A stretch of DNA of 54,967 bases, from the NCBI GenBank assembly GCA_964445985.1, contig CAYUMU010000043.1, forward strand, positions 1 to 54,967, written 5' to 3'. The stretch's first letter is position 1. Each line of letters starts with the position of its first letter. The position numbers were made by a program, and so were the translations under genes. Positions 25,532 to 32,645 of this stretch are shown piece by piece. The notes under the pieces are model-generated. The model ran no database searches. It was given only the letters and a program-made list of their open reading frames with translations, and was not told the DNA's origin. The stretch comes from CAYUMU01 sp964445985. Lineage in GTDB: Bacteria > Planctomycetota > Planctomycetia > Pirellulales > S012-138.

Positions 25532-25940
25532 GGCAAAGGGTTCGCCGCTGCTTCGCGAGGAAAATACCAGTCGTGGGGGGCAACTCTGTTGATTTAGTGG
25601 CAATCGGGTTGGGGACGCTGCTGGCAACGATGGACGCCCCCCATGGTACAGGGCCGCGCCAGCGTGGCAAACCCAATCCACGCCCTGGCCGGGGGCTGCC
25701 GGGGCTGAGGGTTGGCTGGGGGTTTGAAAGTCGAGAATGGTTCTCCTCGGCGAAACGGGCTGGGGTATACTGAAGATGTTGCAGGCGATGTTTGGGCTGT
25801 TTGCGGCTGGTTTACCTTGGGGAGATGTGCCTGGGGACGCCGCTCGCAAACTGTTTCGCCGCAACCCTATTTTGCGGATGCCAGGAGGTCGGGAACGCAT
25901 CCGTTTTCACCGCTCAACTTTGCATGCAGGGAGTGGAACC

Positions 25941-26972
25941 ATGCGCCGCGGTTTAGGTGCGCTGCTACTCGCCGGTGGTTTGTGTGGGACTGGTTGCTTC
26001 GCGATTTCTTGGGCCGCGGGTTCTTTGGCCGCCCAGCCGCTGGAAGACTTGGAATCGCAACTTCAGCGGAATCAACTTCCCAGGCCCAATCCGCCCCAGG
26101 CGGCGGAGCCGGGCTATTTGGGCGTGGTGACCGACGACCGCAACGAAGGGGGGCAAGGGGTACGGGTGACGGAAGTGATTGACGGCGGCCCCGCCGGCGC
26201 GGCCGGCTTGAAAATCGGCGACCTGATTCTGATGGCCAACGGCGGCGCCGTGCGGCAAATGGACGACCTGGCCCGCGTGATCGAACGGACGGCCGAGGGA
26301 GGGCAAGTGGTGTTCGACGTGCTTCGCGGTCGAGACATTGCCCGCATAACGGTGAGGCTGGGTCGGCGTCCGGCTCCGGGAGAGCGGCGGTTCGAGGATT
26401 TTGGGCCGGTGGAAATTGAGGGGGGCAATGCCGGGCCGAGAGAAGGGGGCGGCAATGGGGGGCCTGGAAATGAAGCGCGGCCGCGCGGCGTCTTTGGCAT
26501 TAGCATTGGCGCTGTGACCAGGGAGGCCCGCGAGCAGTTTGCGCTGGGGAACGCGCAGGGCGTGCTGATTGTGGAAGTGTTGCCCAATACTCCGGCTGCG
26601 GATGCCGGTTTGCGGCCGGGCGACCTGCTGCTTTCGATCAACGGGATTGCCCTGATTTCCGCCGATGAGCTGGCGGCGCAGCTGACCCAACTGGCGGGCC
26701 AGAGAGCAGGCATGGTGGTGCTGCGGGGCGGCCGGCCGGTGGAGATTTTGGCGAATGTGCCAGGTGCCGCGCAGGCCAATCCAGGTGCTGCGCAGGCCAA
26801 CGCAGATCCAGCCGAGCAGGGCAACCCGGCGGTGGGACCTCGTCCGCAGCCGCCTCCTACCGTGCAGCGGAGCGATGCCGCGCGGCTTGAGGCGCTGGAA
26901 CGCCGTATTCAAGACCTGGAGGCTGAAGTGCGCGAGTTGCGGCAACGGCTGAATGGAGCGGCGGGCACTTAG
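25941..26972 (+). CDS. Exported protein with two PDZ domains
   Basis: A 343-residue protein with a signal sequence (MRRGLGALLLAGGLCGTGCF; a cysteine suggests possible lipidation, but no clean lipobox). PDZ1 spans about residues 55-140 (GYLGVVTDD, GPAGAAGLKIGDLIL) and PDZ2 about 180-272 (GVFGISIG, NTPAADAGLRPGDLLLSING). A proline/alanine/asparagine linker with an AQAN duplication leads to a C-terminal coiled coil (ARLEALERRIQDLEAEVREL). There is no protease domain, so it is not DegP/CtpA; it probably scaffolds or binds C termini in the envelope. ATG 25941 has GGGAG upstream. Convergent with the FKBP gene. Confidence 0.78.
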   Translation: MRRGLGALLLAGGLCGTGCFAISWAAGSLAAQPLEDLESQLQRNQLPRPNPPQAAEPGYLGVVTDDRNEGGQGVRVTEVIDGGPAGAAGLKIGDLILMANGGAVRQMDDLARVIERTAEGGQVVFDVLRGRDIARITVRLGRRPAPGERRFEDFGPVEIEGGNAGPREGGGNGGPGNEARPRGVFGISIGAVTREAREQFALGNAQGVLIVEVLPNTPAADAGLRPGDLLLSINGIALISADELAAQLTQLAGQRAGMVVLRGGRPVEILANVPGAAQANPGAAQANADPAEQGNPAVGPRPQPPPTVQRSDAARLEALERRIQDLEAEVRELRQRLNGAAGT

Positions 26973-26981
26973 AACCTATCC

Positions 26982-27032
26982 GAGAACCCTGTTTCCCCCC
27001 CACGCCGCCCTCCCCCCGTGCCAGGGGGAGGG
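26982..27032. terminator. GC-rich hairpin between convergent genes (copy 2)
   Basis: CCCTCCCCC (27008-27016) pairs with GGGGGAGGG (27024-27032). The element begins GAGAACCCTGTTTCCC (26982-26997), identical to the sequence preceding copy 3 at 28685. Confidence 0.55.
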
Positions 27033-27044
27033 GGGACATGATGA

Positions 27045-27725
27045 CTATTTCTCGGGCTGGCCCGGTTTCACGTCGAGCAGTTCGACGGTGAACAGCAGCA
27101 CGGCGTGCGGCGGAATGGGGCTGCGCTGTGGCGGCTGGGCGCCGTAGGCCAGGTCGGAGGGAATGGCCAGTTCGACTTTGCTGCCTGGCTTCATCAGTTG
27201 CAGGGCTTCGGTCCAGCCGGCGATGACGCCGTTGACGGGAAAGCTGGCGGGCTCGTTGCGAGCGTAGGAGCTGTCGAATTCGGTGCCGTCGATGAGGGTG
27301 CCTTTGTAGTGCACGGTGACCATGCTATCGGGCTTGGGGCTTTCGCCTTGGCCCGCTTGGAGGACTTTGATTTGCAAGCCCGACTTGGTGGTTTGCACGC
27401 CTTCTTTGGTTTTGTTTTGGGCCAGGTAGTCTTCGCCGACCTTCTTTAGCGAGGCCTGGGCTTCTTCGATGAAGGCTTTGATGACGGCTTGCGACTCTTC
27501 GTCGGTGAAGCCAGATTCCTTGCCTTGCAGGCCGTTGAGGATGCCTTGCACGACGGCGGCGGGATCGACATTGAAGCCGCGATCTTTGAAGTCGGCGGCG
27601 ATGTTTTCGCCGATATTGTTGCCGATGATGTAGCTCGCCTTTTGACGGTTGTCTTTCAAGTCGGGGGGAGCAGCCGCGGCAATGCCGGCCATCGCAAGCA
27701 GGCAGGGAAGGACGAGGAGTTTCAT
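27045..27725 (-). CDS. FKBP-type peptidyl-prolyl isomerase (Mip/FkpA type)
   Basis: A 226-residue exported isomerase. The signal peptide MKLLVLPCLLAMAGIAAA is followed by the FKBP N-terminal dimerisation domain (about 22-115; SYIIGNNIGENIAADF, VVQGILNGLQGK). The catalytic domain (about 118-222) has VTVHYKGTLIDGTEFDSSY, GVIAGWTEALQLM and LAYGAQ, with most active-site aromatics conserved. It helps fold envelope proteins. ATG 27725 has AGAAAGG upstream. It is the usual length of Mip/FkpA proteins and monocistronic. Confidence 0.93.
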   Translation of the reverse strand: MKLLVLPCLLAMAGIAAAAPPDLKDNRQKASYIIGNNIGENIAADFKDRGFNVDPAAVVQGILNGLQGKESGFTDEESQAVIKAFIEEAQASLKKVGEDYLAQNKTKEGVQTTKSGLQIKVLQAGQGESPKPDSMVTVHYKGTLIDGTEFDSSYARNEPASFPVNGVIAGWTEALQLMKPGSKVELAIPSDLAYGAQPPQRSPIPPHAVLLFTVELLDVKPGQPEK

Positions 27726-27936
27726 GCGGGCCTTTCTGGGAGGGGGGCGGGCGTAAGCGTTTGACTGCCGTCGCTCGACGACGGTTGCCGCTTGATCCGG
27801 GCGATTCTAACATAAGCACACGGGCGGCGTCTTGGGGGAGTGCGCCATTCTTGACGATAGCCACTGTTGATTACGGCCAACCCAGCCGGCCGGTTCTGGA
27901 TTTCTGTTTGGCGCGGTAGCCGAGGTCACCCCTGAC

Positions 27937-28686
27937 ATGCAGCAGCAAGACATTTTGGCGCGGTTTCAACAGGGCGACCGCCGTGCTCTCTCGCGCATCT
28001 TGTCGCTGGTGCAAGCTGGCGAGTGGGAAGAGGCGGCGCCGGCAAGTGCCAGGCCGAGTTTGGCGGTGGGGATTACCGGCAGCGGCGGGGCGGGCAAAAG
28101 CACGCTGGTGGGAGCGCTGATCGATTTTTTGCGGAAGGCGGGGAAACGGGTCGCCGTGTTGGCGTTTGATCCGCAAAGCCCTCGCAGTGGCGGGTCGCTG
28201 CTGGGCGATCGAATCCGCGTGACGATGGACCCCGCGGACAACGACGTGTATTTTCGCAGCCTTTCGACCCGCGGCGCGACGGGCGGCGTGGCGGCGTGCG
28301 CGGCCGAAGGCGTGGCCTGGCTCAAGGCTTTTGGCTTTGACGTGGTATTGGTGGAAACGGTGGGCGTGGGACAGGATCAATTTGCGGTGCGGAGCGCCGT
28401 GGACGTGCTGGTGCTGGTGGTCACGCCGATGTCGGGCGACGAAGTGCAATGGGAAAAGGCCGGCCTGATTGAATTGGCGGACCTGGTGGTGGTGAATAAA
28501 GCGGATCAACCGGGCGCCGACCGGGTGCGCGAGCAACTTCTGCAAGCGCTTAATCTCAGCCCCGATCGAGCCGCGGTGCCGGTCTTGGCCACGGCCGCGA
28601 TTTCGGGCACCGGCATCCCGCAACTTTGGCAGCAGGTAACGGCGCTGGCTGCCGCGGGCGGCAGCCAGGACGAAGAGCCTAGCTGA
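27937..28686 (+). CDS. meaB: Short MeaB/ArgK-like P-loop GTPase
   Basis: A 249-residue G3E-type GTPase related to MeaB, the chaperone that loads and protects B12-dependent methylmalonyl-CoA mutase. The P-loop is GITGSGGAGKST, followed by VAVLAFDPQSPRSGGSLLGDRIRV (switch region, a strong MeaB mark), VETVGVGQDQ (Walker B region) and NKAD (guanine specificity). At 249 residues it lacks the C-terminal dimerisation arm of 310-330-residue family members. No acyl-CoA mutase gene is in the window. ATG 27937. It could serve another B12 enzyme or have lost the mutase partner. Convergent with the Rrf2 gene. Confidence 0.82.
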   Translation: MQQQDILARFQQGDRRALSRILSLVQAGEWEEAAPASARPSLAVGITGSGGAGKSTLVGALIDFLRKAGKRVAVLAFDPQSPRSGGSLLGDRIRVTMDPADNDVYFRSLSTRGATGGVAACAAEGVAWLKAFGFDVVLVETVGVGQDQFAVRSAVDVLVLVVTPMSGDEVQWEKAGLIELADLVVVNKADQPGADRVREQLLQALNLSPDRAAVPVLATAAISGTGIPQLWQQVTALAAAGGSQDEEPS

Positions 28687-28735
28687 GAACCCTGTTTCCC
28701 GCTCACCCCCGACCCTCTCCCGCCAGGGGCGAGGG
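28685..28735. terminator. GC-rich hairpin between convergent genes (copy 3)
   Basis: The shared GAGAACCCTGTTTCCC leader (28685-28700) is followed by CCCTC (28713-28717) pairing with GAGGG (28731-28735) and an inner CCC/GGG pair around GCCA. It overlaps the last two bases of the upstream CDS. Confidence 0.5.
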
Positions 28736-28751
28736 AGCAATTGGACAGGCT

Positions 28752-29198
28752 CTAAGTCTTGGCGGGTTTGGCCCTGGGGACTTCGCACAAGGGCCTGCTA
28801 TCGGTGGGCTCGGCCAGGATTTCGGCCAAGGTGGTGCCGCCGAATGCCGCTTCCACGCCAGCCAGGGCGTTATCAAGCCGGCGATGCAGGGGGCAGAGCC
28901 GAACGCCGTGCGAGGCCAAGCCCAGCGGGCAAACGCGGATCCGTTGAATGGGTTCCACGGCGTTCACCACTTCGAGAATGGTGAGTTCGGCCGGAGTTTT
29001 GAGCAGGGTGACGCCGCCGCCGACCCCCCGCTGCGAATGGACCACGCCGCCGCGATTGAGGGCTTGAAGCACCTTCGACAAATAGGGCTTGGGCACCAGG
29101 GTGGCGGTGGCAATTTGGTCGGTGGTGCGGGCTTCGGGCGCGTGGTCGGCCAAATGGACGACGGCCCGCAGGGCGTATTCAACCGTTCGAGAAAACAT
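28752..29198 (-). CDS. Rrf2-family transcriptional regulator
   Basis: A 148-residue winged-helix regulator of the Rrf2 family (IscR/NsrR relatives). The N terminus MFSRTVEYALRAVVHLA and the recognition region VPKPYLSKVLQALNRGGVVHSQRGVGGGV are typical. Potential cluster ligands are C90, C102 and C138, with H97 and H105; the classical middle cysteine of the IscR/NsrR triad is missing, so the Fe-S binding mode may differ. ATG 29198. It is divergent from a protoglobin gene whose promoter carries two matching dyads, so control by NO, oxygen or iron-sulfur status is likely. Its own promoter probably lies in the same spacer. Confidence 0.9.
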   Translation of the reverse strand: MFSRTVEYALRAVVHLADHAPEARTTDQIATATLVPKPYLSKVLQALNRGGVVHSQRGVGGGVTLLKTPAELTILEVVNAVEPIQRIRVCPLGLASHGVRLCPLHRRLDNALAGVEAAFGGTTLAEILAEPTDSRPLCEVPRAKPAKT

Positions 29199-29292
29199 CC
29201 GCGTTCCATCCCTTCAGCCAAGAGCTTTGGGCCACCCCTCCGGGGCGGGCTCGTTGCGCAAAAAAAACTTTTTCCAATCCGGATTTTTCGTA

Positions 29293-29316
29293 AAACTGGA
29301 TATTGACATCCAGTTT
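29293..29316. promoter_or_regulatory. Operator 1 (perfect 9-bp dyad)
   Basis: AAACTGGAT and ATCCAGTTT flank ATTGAC. The dyad is centred on the -35 hexamer of the protoglobin promoter and shares its core with operator 2 exactly 43 bases downstream. Confidence 0.75.
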
Positions 29317-29330
29317 AGCCGACGTATATT
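29303..29330 (+). promoter_or_regulatory. Sigma-70-type promoter of the protoglobin gene
   Basis: A perfect -35 TTGACA (29303-29308) and -10 TATATT (29325-29330) are separated by 16 bases. The expected start is near 29337, giving a leader of about 119 bases. Operator dyads cover the -35 and the start site. Confidence 0.75.
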
Positions 29331-29335
29331 CCGAC

Positions 29336-29359
29336 AAAGTGGATATTGGTATCCATTTT
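29336..29359. promoter_or_regulatory. Operator 2 (imperfect dyad)
   Basis: AAAGTGGAT and ATCCATTTT flank ATTGGT. It repeats the TGGATATTG core of operator 1 and covers the predicted transcription start. Confidence 0.7.
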
Positions 29360-29455
29360 AAGCGACCGCCCTGCTTGGCCAGGCCTTACCCAGGCGGCAG
29401 GGGCCGCTGCCATATCGTCAAGCTTACCCTTTTTGGACACGGAGAGAGTTGTACC

Positions 29456-30064
29456 ATGCAACGCATCGACGAAGAACGGTTGGAAAGCGACCTCGGCTAT
29501 CGTTTTGCTTACGTGCAAGAGTTTGTGGGGTTTGATGCGAGCGACGTGGATGCCGTGCATGCCGCGGCCGAACCCCTTGCCCCGCTGGTGCCTGGTTTGG
29601 TCGACGCGGTTTACGAAAAGCTCTTTAGCTACGACGCCACCAAACGTCACTTTGTGCCGCGGCAATCGGGCTACGAAGGCGATACCCCGCTCGATATTGA
29701 AACGCTCACGGCCGATCACGAGATGATCCAGTTCCGCAAGAATCACCTGGGGCGTTACCTGGTGGCGCTGGTGACGCGGCCCTACGACGACAAGCTGGTG
29801 TCGTACCTGGACATGGTCGGGAAAATGCACACGCCCAAGGCCGGTTCCGCCGATTTAGTCGTGCCGCTGGTGCAAATGAACGCCCTGCTGGGCTTCGTGG
29901 CCGACGCTCTCACCGCCACCATTCTGGGGCTGGGGCTCGAACGCCAGGCGGAGGTCGCCACCGTGCGGGCATTCAACAAACTGCTCTGGCTGCAGAACGA
30001 CCTGATTAACCGGCATTACCAGCAGATGCCGGTGTTGGCGGCCGAAGAAGCCACGGCCGCATAA
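29456..30064 (+). CDS. Protoglobin-family heme protein
   Basis: A 202-residue single-domain globin of the protoglobin family, matching the roughly 195-residue archaeal protoglobins. The pre-A/A region (FAYVQEFVGFDASDVDAV) and IQFRKNHLGRYLVALVTRPYDDKLVSYLDMVGKMH fit the family. H125 in VGKMH is the likely proximal heme ligand. No signalling domain is fused, so it binds O2, CO or NO directly or acts enzymatically rather than as a globin-coupled sensor. ATG 29456 has GGAGAGAG upstream. The divergent Rrf2 regulator and double operator indicate tight regulation, most simply a response to nitric oxide or oxygen. Confidence 0.85.
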   Translation: MQRIDEERLESDLGYRFAYVQEFVGFDASDVDAVHAAAEPLAPLVPGLVDAVYEKLFSYDATKRHFVPRQSGYEGDTPLDIETLTADHEMIQFRKNHLGRYLVALVTRPYDDKLVSYLDMVGKMHTPKAGSADLVVPLVQMNALLGFVADALTATILGLGLERQAEVATVRAFNKLLWLQNDLINRHYQQMPVLAAEEATAA

Positions 30065-30255
30065 CCGGATGCTACCGGGTTACCGGCTGCTGGGGTAGGT
30101 ATTGGCGGGGGCGGTTCTGGTTGCCGCATCTTCAGGCACGCCCTGGGCGGTGTATGATGGAAACAGCCTGGGCTGTGGCCGGGGGCGCGTGGATCACCGC
30201 CCCCTGGCTTCCTCCCGGTAGCAACCCAGTAACCCGGCACCCGTGAAAAATTGGC
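30065..30255. repeat. Heptamer-periodic spacer with 9-bp inverted repeat
   Basis: 7-bp-periodic units (GCTACCG, GGTTACC, GGCTGCT, GGGGTAG) at 30071-30098 and an inverted series (TAGCAAC, CCAGTAA, CCCGGCA) near 30220-30240. CCGGGTTAC (30075-30083) and GTAACCCGG (30229-30237) are perfect inverted repeats. A TATGAT at about 30153 could be a -10 box for the downstream gene. Confidence 0.5.
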
Positions 30256-30684
30256 ATGAGCAATTCCGAGAAGGATTCCAAGGCGCTGCATTCGGCCCGA
30301 CGGACGGCGGAGAAAATGGGGCTCGGATCGACGCGGCGGCATATTCTGCTGTGCCTGGATAAGAGCACGGCCAAGTGCGCCAGTCGCCAGGAAATGCGCG
30401 ACGCCTGGAGCTACTTGAAAAGTCGGTTGAAGGAACTGGGGCTGAGCCGGCGGGGGAACGTCATCCGCAGCAAAACGCTCTGCTGGGGCATTTGCCGCGG
30501 CGGCCCAATCGCCGTGGTGTATCCCGAGGGCACCTGGTATGGGCATTGCACGCCTGAGGTGCTGGAACGGATCATCCAGCAACACCTGATCGGCGGCGAG
30601 GTAGTTTCTGAGTACGCGCTGGCCACGCCGCCGCTGTGCGCTCGGGGCGAGGCGTTGGCGGAGGGGCCGGGCAAGCCGAGGTAG
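30256..30684 (+). CDS. Thioredoxin-like [2Fe-2S] ferredoxin
   Basis: A 142-residue protein of the (2Fe-2S) ferredoxin/NuoE-like thioredoxin-fold group. Cluster cysteines appear as C33 and C41 (LCLDKSTAKCAS) and C76 and C80 (LCWGICRGG). AVVYPEGTWYGHCTPEVLERII is the family's conserved C-terminal block. It is expected to be a cytoplasmic electron carrier; partners are not evident. The charged N terminus (about 25 residues) and C terminus are variable. ATG 30256. It lies 191 bases after the protoglobin gene on the same strand and could be co-expressed, although the spacer carries repeats. Confidence 0.85.
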   Translation: MSNSEKDSKALHSARRTAEKMGLGSTRRHILLCLDKSTAKCASRQEMRDAWSYLKSRLKELGLSRRGNVIRSKTLCWGICRGGPIAVVYPEGTWYGHCTPEVLERIIQQHLIGGEVVSEYALATPPLCARGEALAEGPGKPR

Positions 30685-30775
30685 GTGGCGGGGCTAGGGG
30701 CTGGGGATTGGGGGCTGGTGGTTGTTGGGCGGTGGCTTGGGATAGTAGCTGGTGGTTGTTGGTGGATGGATTGGG
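30685..30775. repeat. Heptamer-periodic G/T-rich spacer
   Basis: GGGCTGG, GGATTGG, GGGCTGG, then GGTTGTT and GGTGGAT-like units repeat with a 7-bp period between the convergent ferredoxin and zinc-ribbon genes. It is related to the arrays in the opp operon. Confidence 0.6.
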
Positions 30776-32338
30776 TTAGGGCTGGTTGGCGATCGGCAGA
30801 ACTTGGCCGTTTTCGGTGAGTCCGACGCCCCGGCTCATTGGTTCGGTAACTTTGCCGGGCGGGATGTTGACGTTGTAGAGCGTTGCCGGAGGCACTTTGG
30901 GAGGGAAGCCGGGGCCTGTCGCTGGCCCGCCCGCGTACCAAAACTGGCTGTTGAAACTGCCGAAGGCAGGCCAGCCCATGATATAGATTTCGCCCAAGGG
31001 CTCGAGCGTGGCCGGGTTGAACCGCTGGGCGTGTTCGGGCACGATGGGTCCATATATCTTGCCGGATAATTCTCTGGTTCGTTGTCCTTTGCGAGCCGTT
31101 TCATAAACGAGCAGTTCGTCTTGCAACCAGGCGAGCGGCCCTTCGAACGACGTGGTGTGCTGGTGAAACTCGCCTGTGGTGACATCCCAGACGACGATGA
31201 TTTGGTTCTGGTTGCTGTTGATAAGGGCCGCCAGCCAACGGCCGTTGGGGGAGAATTCCGCGTACCAGACGTCATTGACCAGGGATTGAGCTCCTTTGGC
31301 CCTTGGGAGCAGACCGAGCACTTTGCCGGTGGCGACATCGACCACCGTTGCCTCGGACTCGATGACCGCCAAGTAGCGTCTGCCGGGAGAGAGGGCCAGT
31401 CTGGCCTGATGTTCCAAGTCGAGTTCATACACCGGATCGCCGCCGGAAACCCGGTATTTGCACAATGATCCTCTTTGGCTGTAGACCAGGACATCGCCAT
31501 CGCCGGCAAAGGCGGCCCAATCGGTGGAGCCGACTCGGCTTCGCCCACCGCTTCGCAAGCGGGGCTCAATAGGTTCCGAAGCTGCGTCGATCGCCTGCAG
31601 CTGGAAGGAGTCGCCCTCCTTAGAGCCTCGGGGGAGAATCAGGGCCTGTTTCTGGTTGGGAGAAACGTCGGCAATCATGAACTTGTCGGAGAACCTGGTG
31701 CTCATCAGTTGTTGCCCCGACTTCAAGTCGTAGCACTCCAAGGTGTGCTTGGCGTACTTGGTGACGAGGGCCCGCGGCGGAGAGCCGCCTACCAGCACAA
31801 CCTGCGAGATTTCTCGGATTTCGTCGCCGAGCGAAAGCGTGACGGGCTCCAGCTTTGGCAGAGGCCTGCGGCCATCGGCTTCCAATTGAATAGCCGGTGG
31901 TGGCGGGGCGGTGTCGGCATCGGACGGCTTTTGGCGAAAACTGGGAAGGATGATTTTCATGAACACCGCCATCCCAAGCCCAAGTCCCAGGGCGATAAGC
32001 TTACCTTTGAGCGACATGCCTCGCGACCTGGACTTGGGTCGCGTGCCGGATGGCCCCATCGTCGGGCCACCGAATGCGGTGGGCGGACCGCCATAGCCCC
32101 CGGGGGCTGGCGGCCCCGCGCTCGCCGAGGTGGTTGGTGGACCCACCAAGCCTGCTAACGGATCGATGTCGGCCGCGGGGTTCCCCAAGGGATCGGCCGG
32201 CGCTGCCTGGGGGGCAGCCTGATGACCTGGCACGGGAATCAATTGACCGCACTTGCGGCATTGGATGTTCTTGCCCGCCAGTTGCGGCGGGGCTTCGTAA
32301 ACTTGACTGCATCTGTTGCAGGTTAGCCGGATGGACAT
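30776..32338 (-). CDS. Zinc-ribbon, single-TM, beta-propeller-like protein (paralogue 1)
   Basis: A 520-residue protein. The N-terminal zinc ribbon MSIRLTCNRCSQVYEAPPQL has cysteines C7, C10, C27 and C30. A proline/glycine-rich linker follows, then one transmembrane helix (KLIALGLGLGMAVFMKIILP, near residue 135) and about 360 residues of repeated beta-strand units with WD40-like wording (AEFSPNGRWLAAL, VVWDVTTGEFHQHT, LALSPGRRYLAVIES). The propeller is probably outside the cytoplasm. ATG 32338 is exact by comparison with the tandem paralogue. No enzyme motif is seen. It ends in PMSRGVGLTENGQVLPI, nearly the same as the paralogue. Confidence 0.65.
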   Translation of the reverse strand: MSIRLTCNRCSQVYEAPPQLAGKNIQCRKCGQLIPVPGHQAAPQAAPADPLGNPAADIDPLAGLVGPPTTSASAGPPAPGGYGGPPTAFGGPTMGPSGTRPKSRSRGMSLKGKLIALGLGLGMAVFMKIILPSFRQKPSDADTAPPPPAIQLEADGRRPLPKLEPVTLSLGDEIREISQVVLVGGSPPRALVTKYAKHTLECYDLKSGQQLMSTRFSDKFMIADVSPNQKQALILPRGSKEGDSFQLQAIDAASEPIEPRLRSGGRSRVGSTDWAAFAGDGDVLVYSQRGSLCKYRVSGGDPVYELDLEHQARLALSPGRRYLAVIESEATVVDVATGKVLGLLPRAKGAQSLVNDVWYAEFSPNGRWLAALINSNQNQIIVVWDVTTGEFHQHTTSFEGPLAWLQDELLVYETARKGQRTRELSGKIYGPIVPEHAQRFNPATLEPLGEIYIMGWPAFGSFNSQFWYAGGPATGPGFPPKVPPATLYNVNIPPGKVTEPMSRGVGLTENGQVLPIANQP

Positions 32339-32645
32339 GCCCTGGGTCCCTCGTAGTTGGCAGATTCGCGGGAAGTGTTGTCGGCGAATGGCCGAGCCGC
32401 AGGGCAAAGTCTAAACGAGGTGACGTGGCGCGACACGCGAAAGACCGGTTTTTTTGGAAATAACTCACTCTGGCGTTGCCCAAGAGCCGCGTTGCTGGGG
32501 GCCGGTTGACGTGGGAGCGGAACTGGCGGCTGAAGCGAACCCGAGCCGATATTCGCTTTCGACCACTAAGCGACACACTCGGCGTTTGGCTCGCTGCCAC
32601 GCGGATTCTTGGACGAGGACGCCCCCAGCCACCGTTCGCTGCGTT
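32339..32645. repeat. Duplicated upstream region (copy 1) and palindrome copy
   Basis: The first ~130 bases (32339-32466) match the region upstream of the second paralogue (34698-34827), including GGCGAATGGCCGAGCC, AAAGTCTAAACGAG and a run of T before GGAA. Bases 32598-32631 hold copy 2 of the GCGGATTC/GAGGACGCCC repeat. No gene is seen. Confidence 0.65.

Noticed and set aside
23567..25597. 676-codon open frame on the plus strand opposite oppA
   Set aside because: It is the antisense shadow of a high-GC gene with clear OppA motifs; its translation has no family features and no ribosome site.
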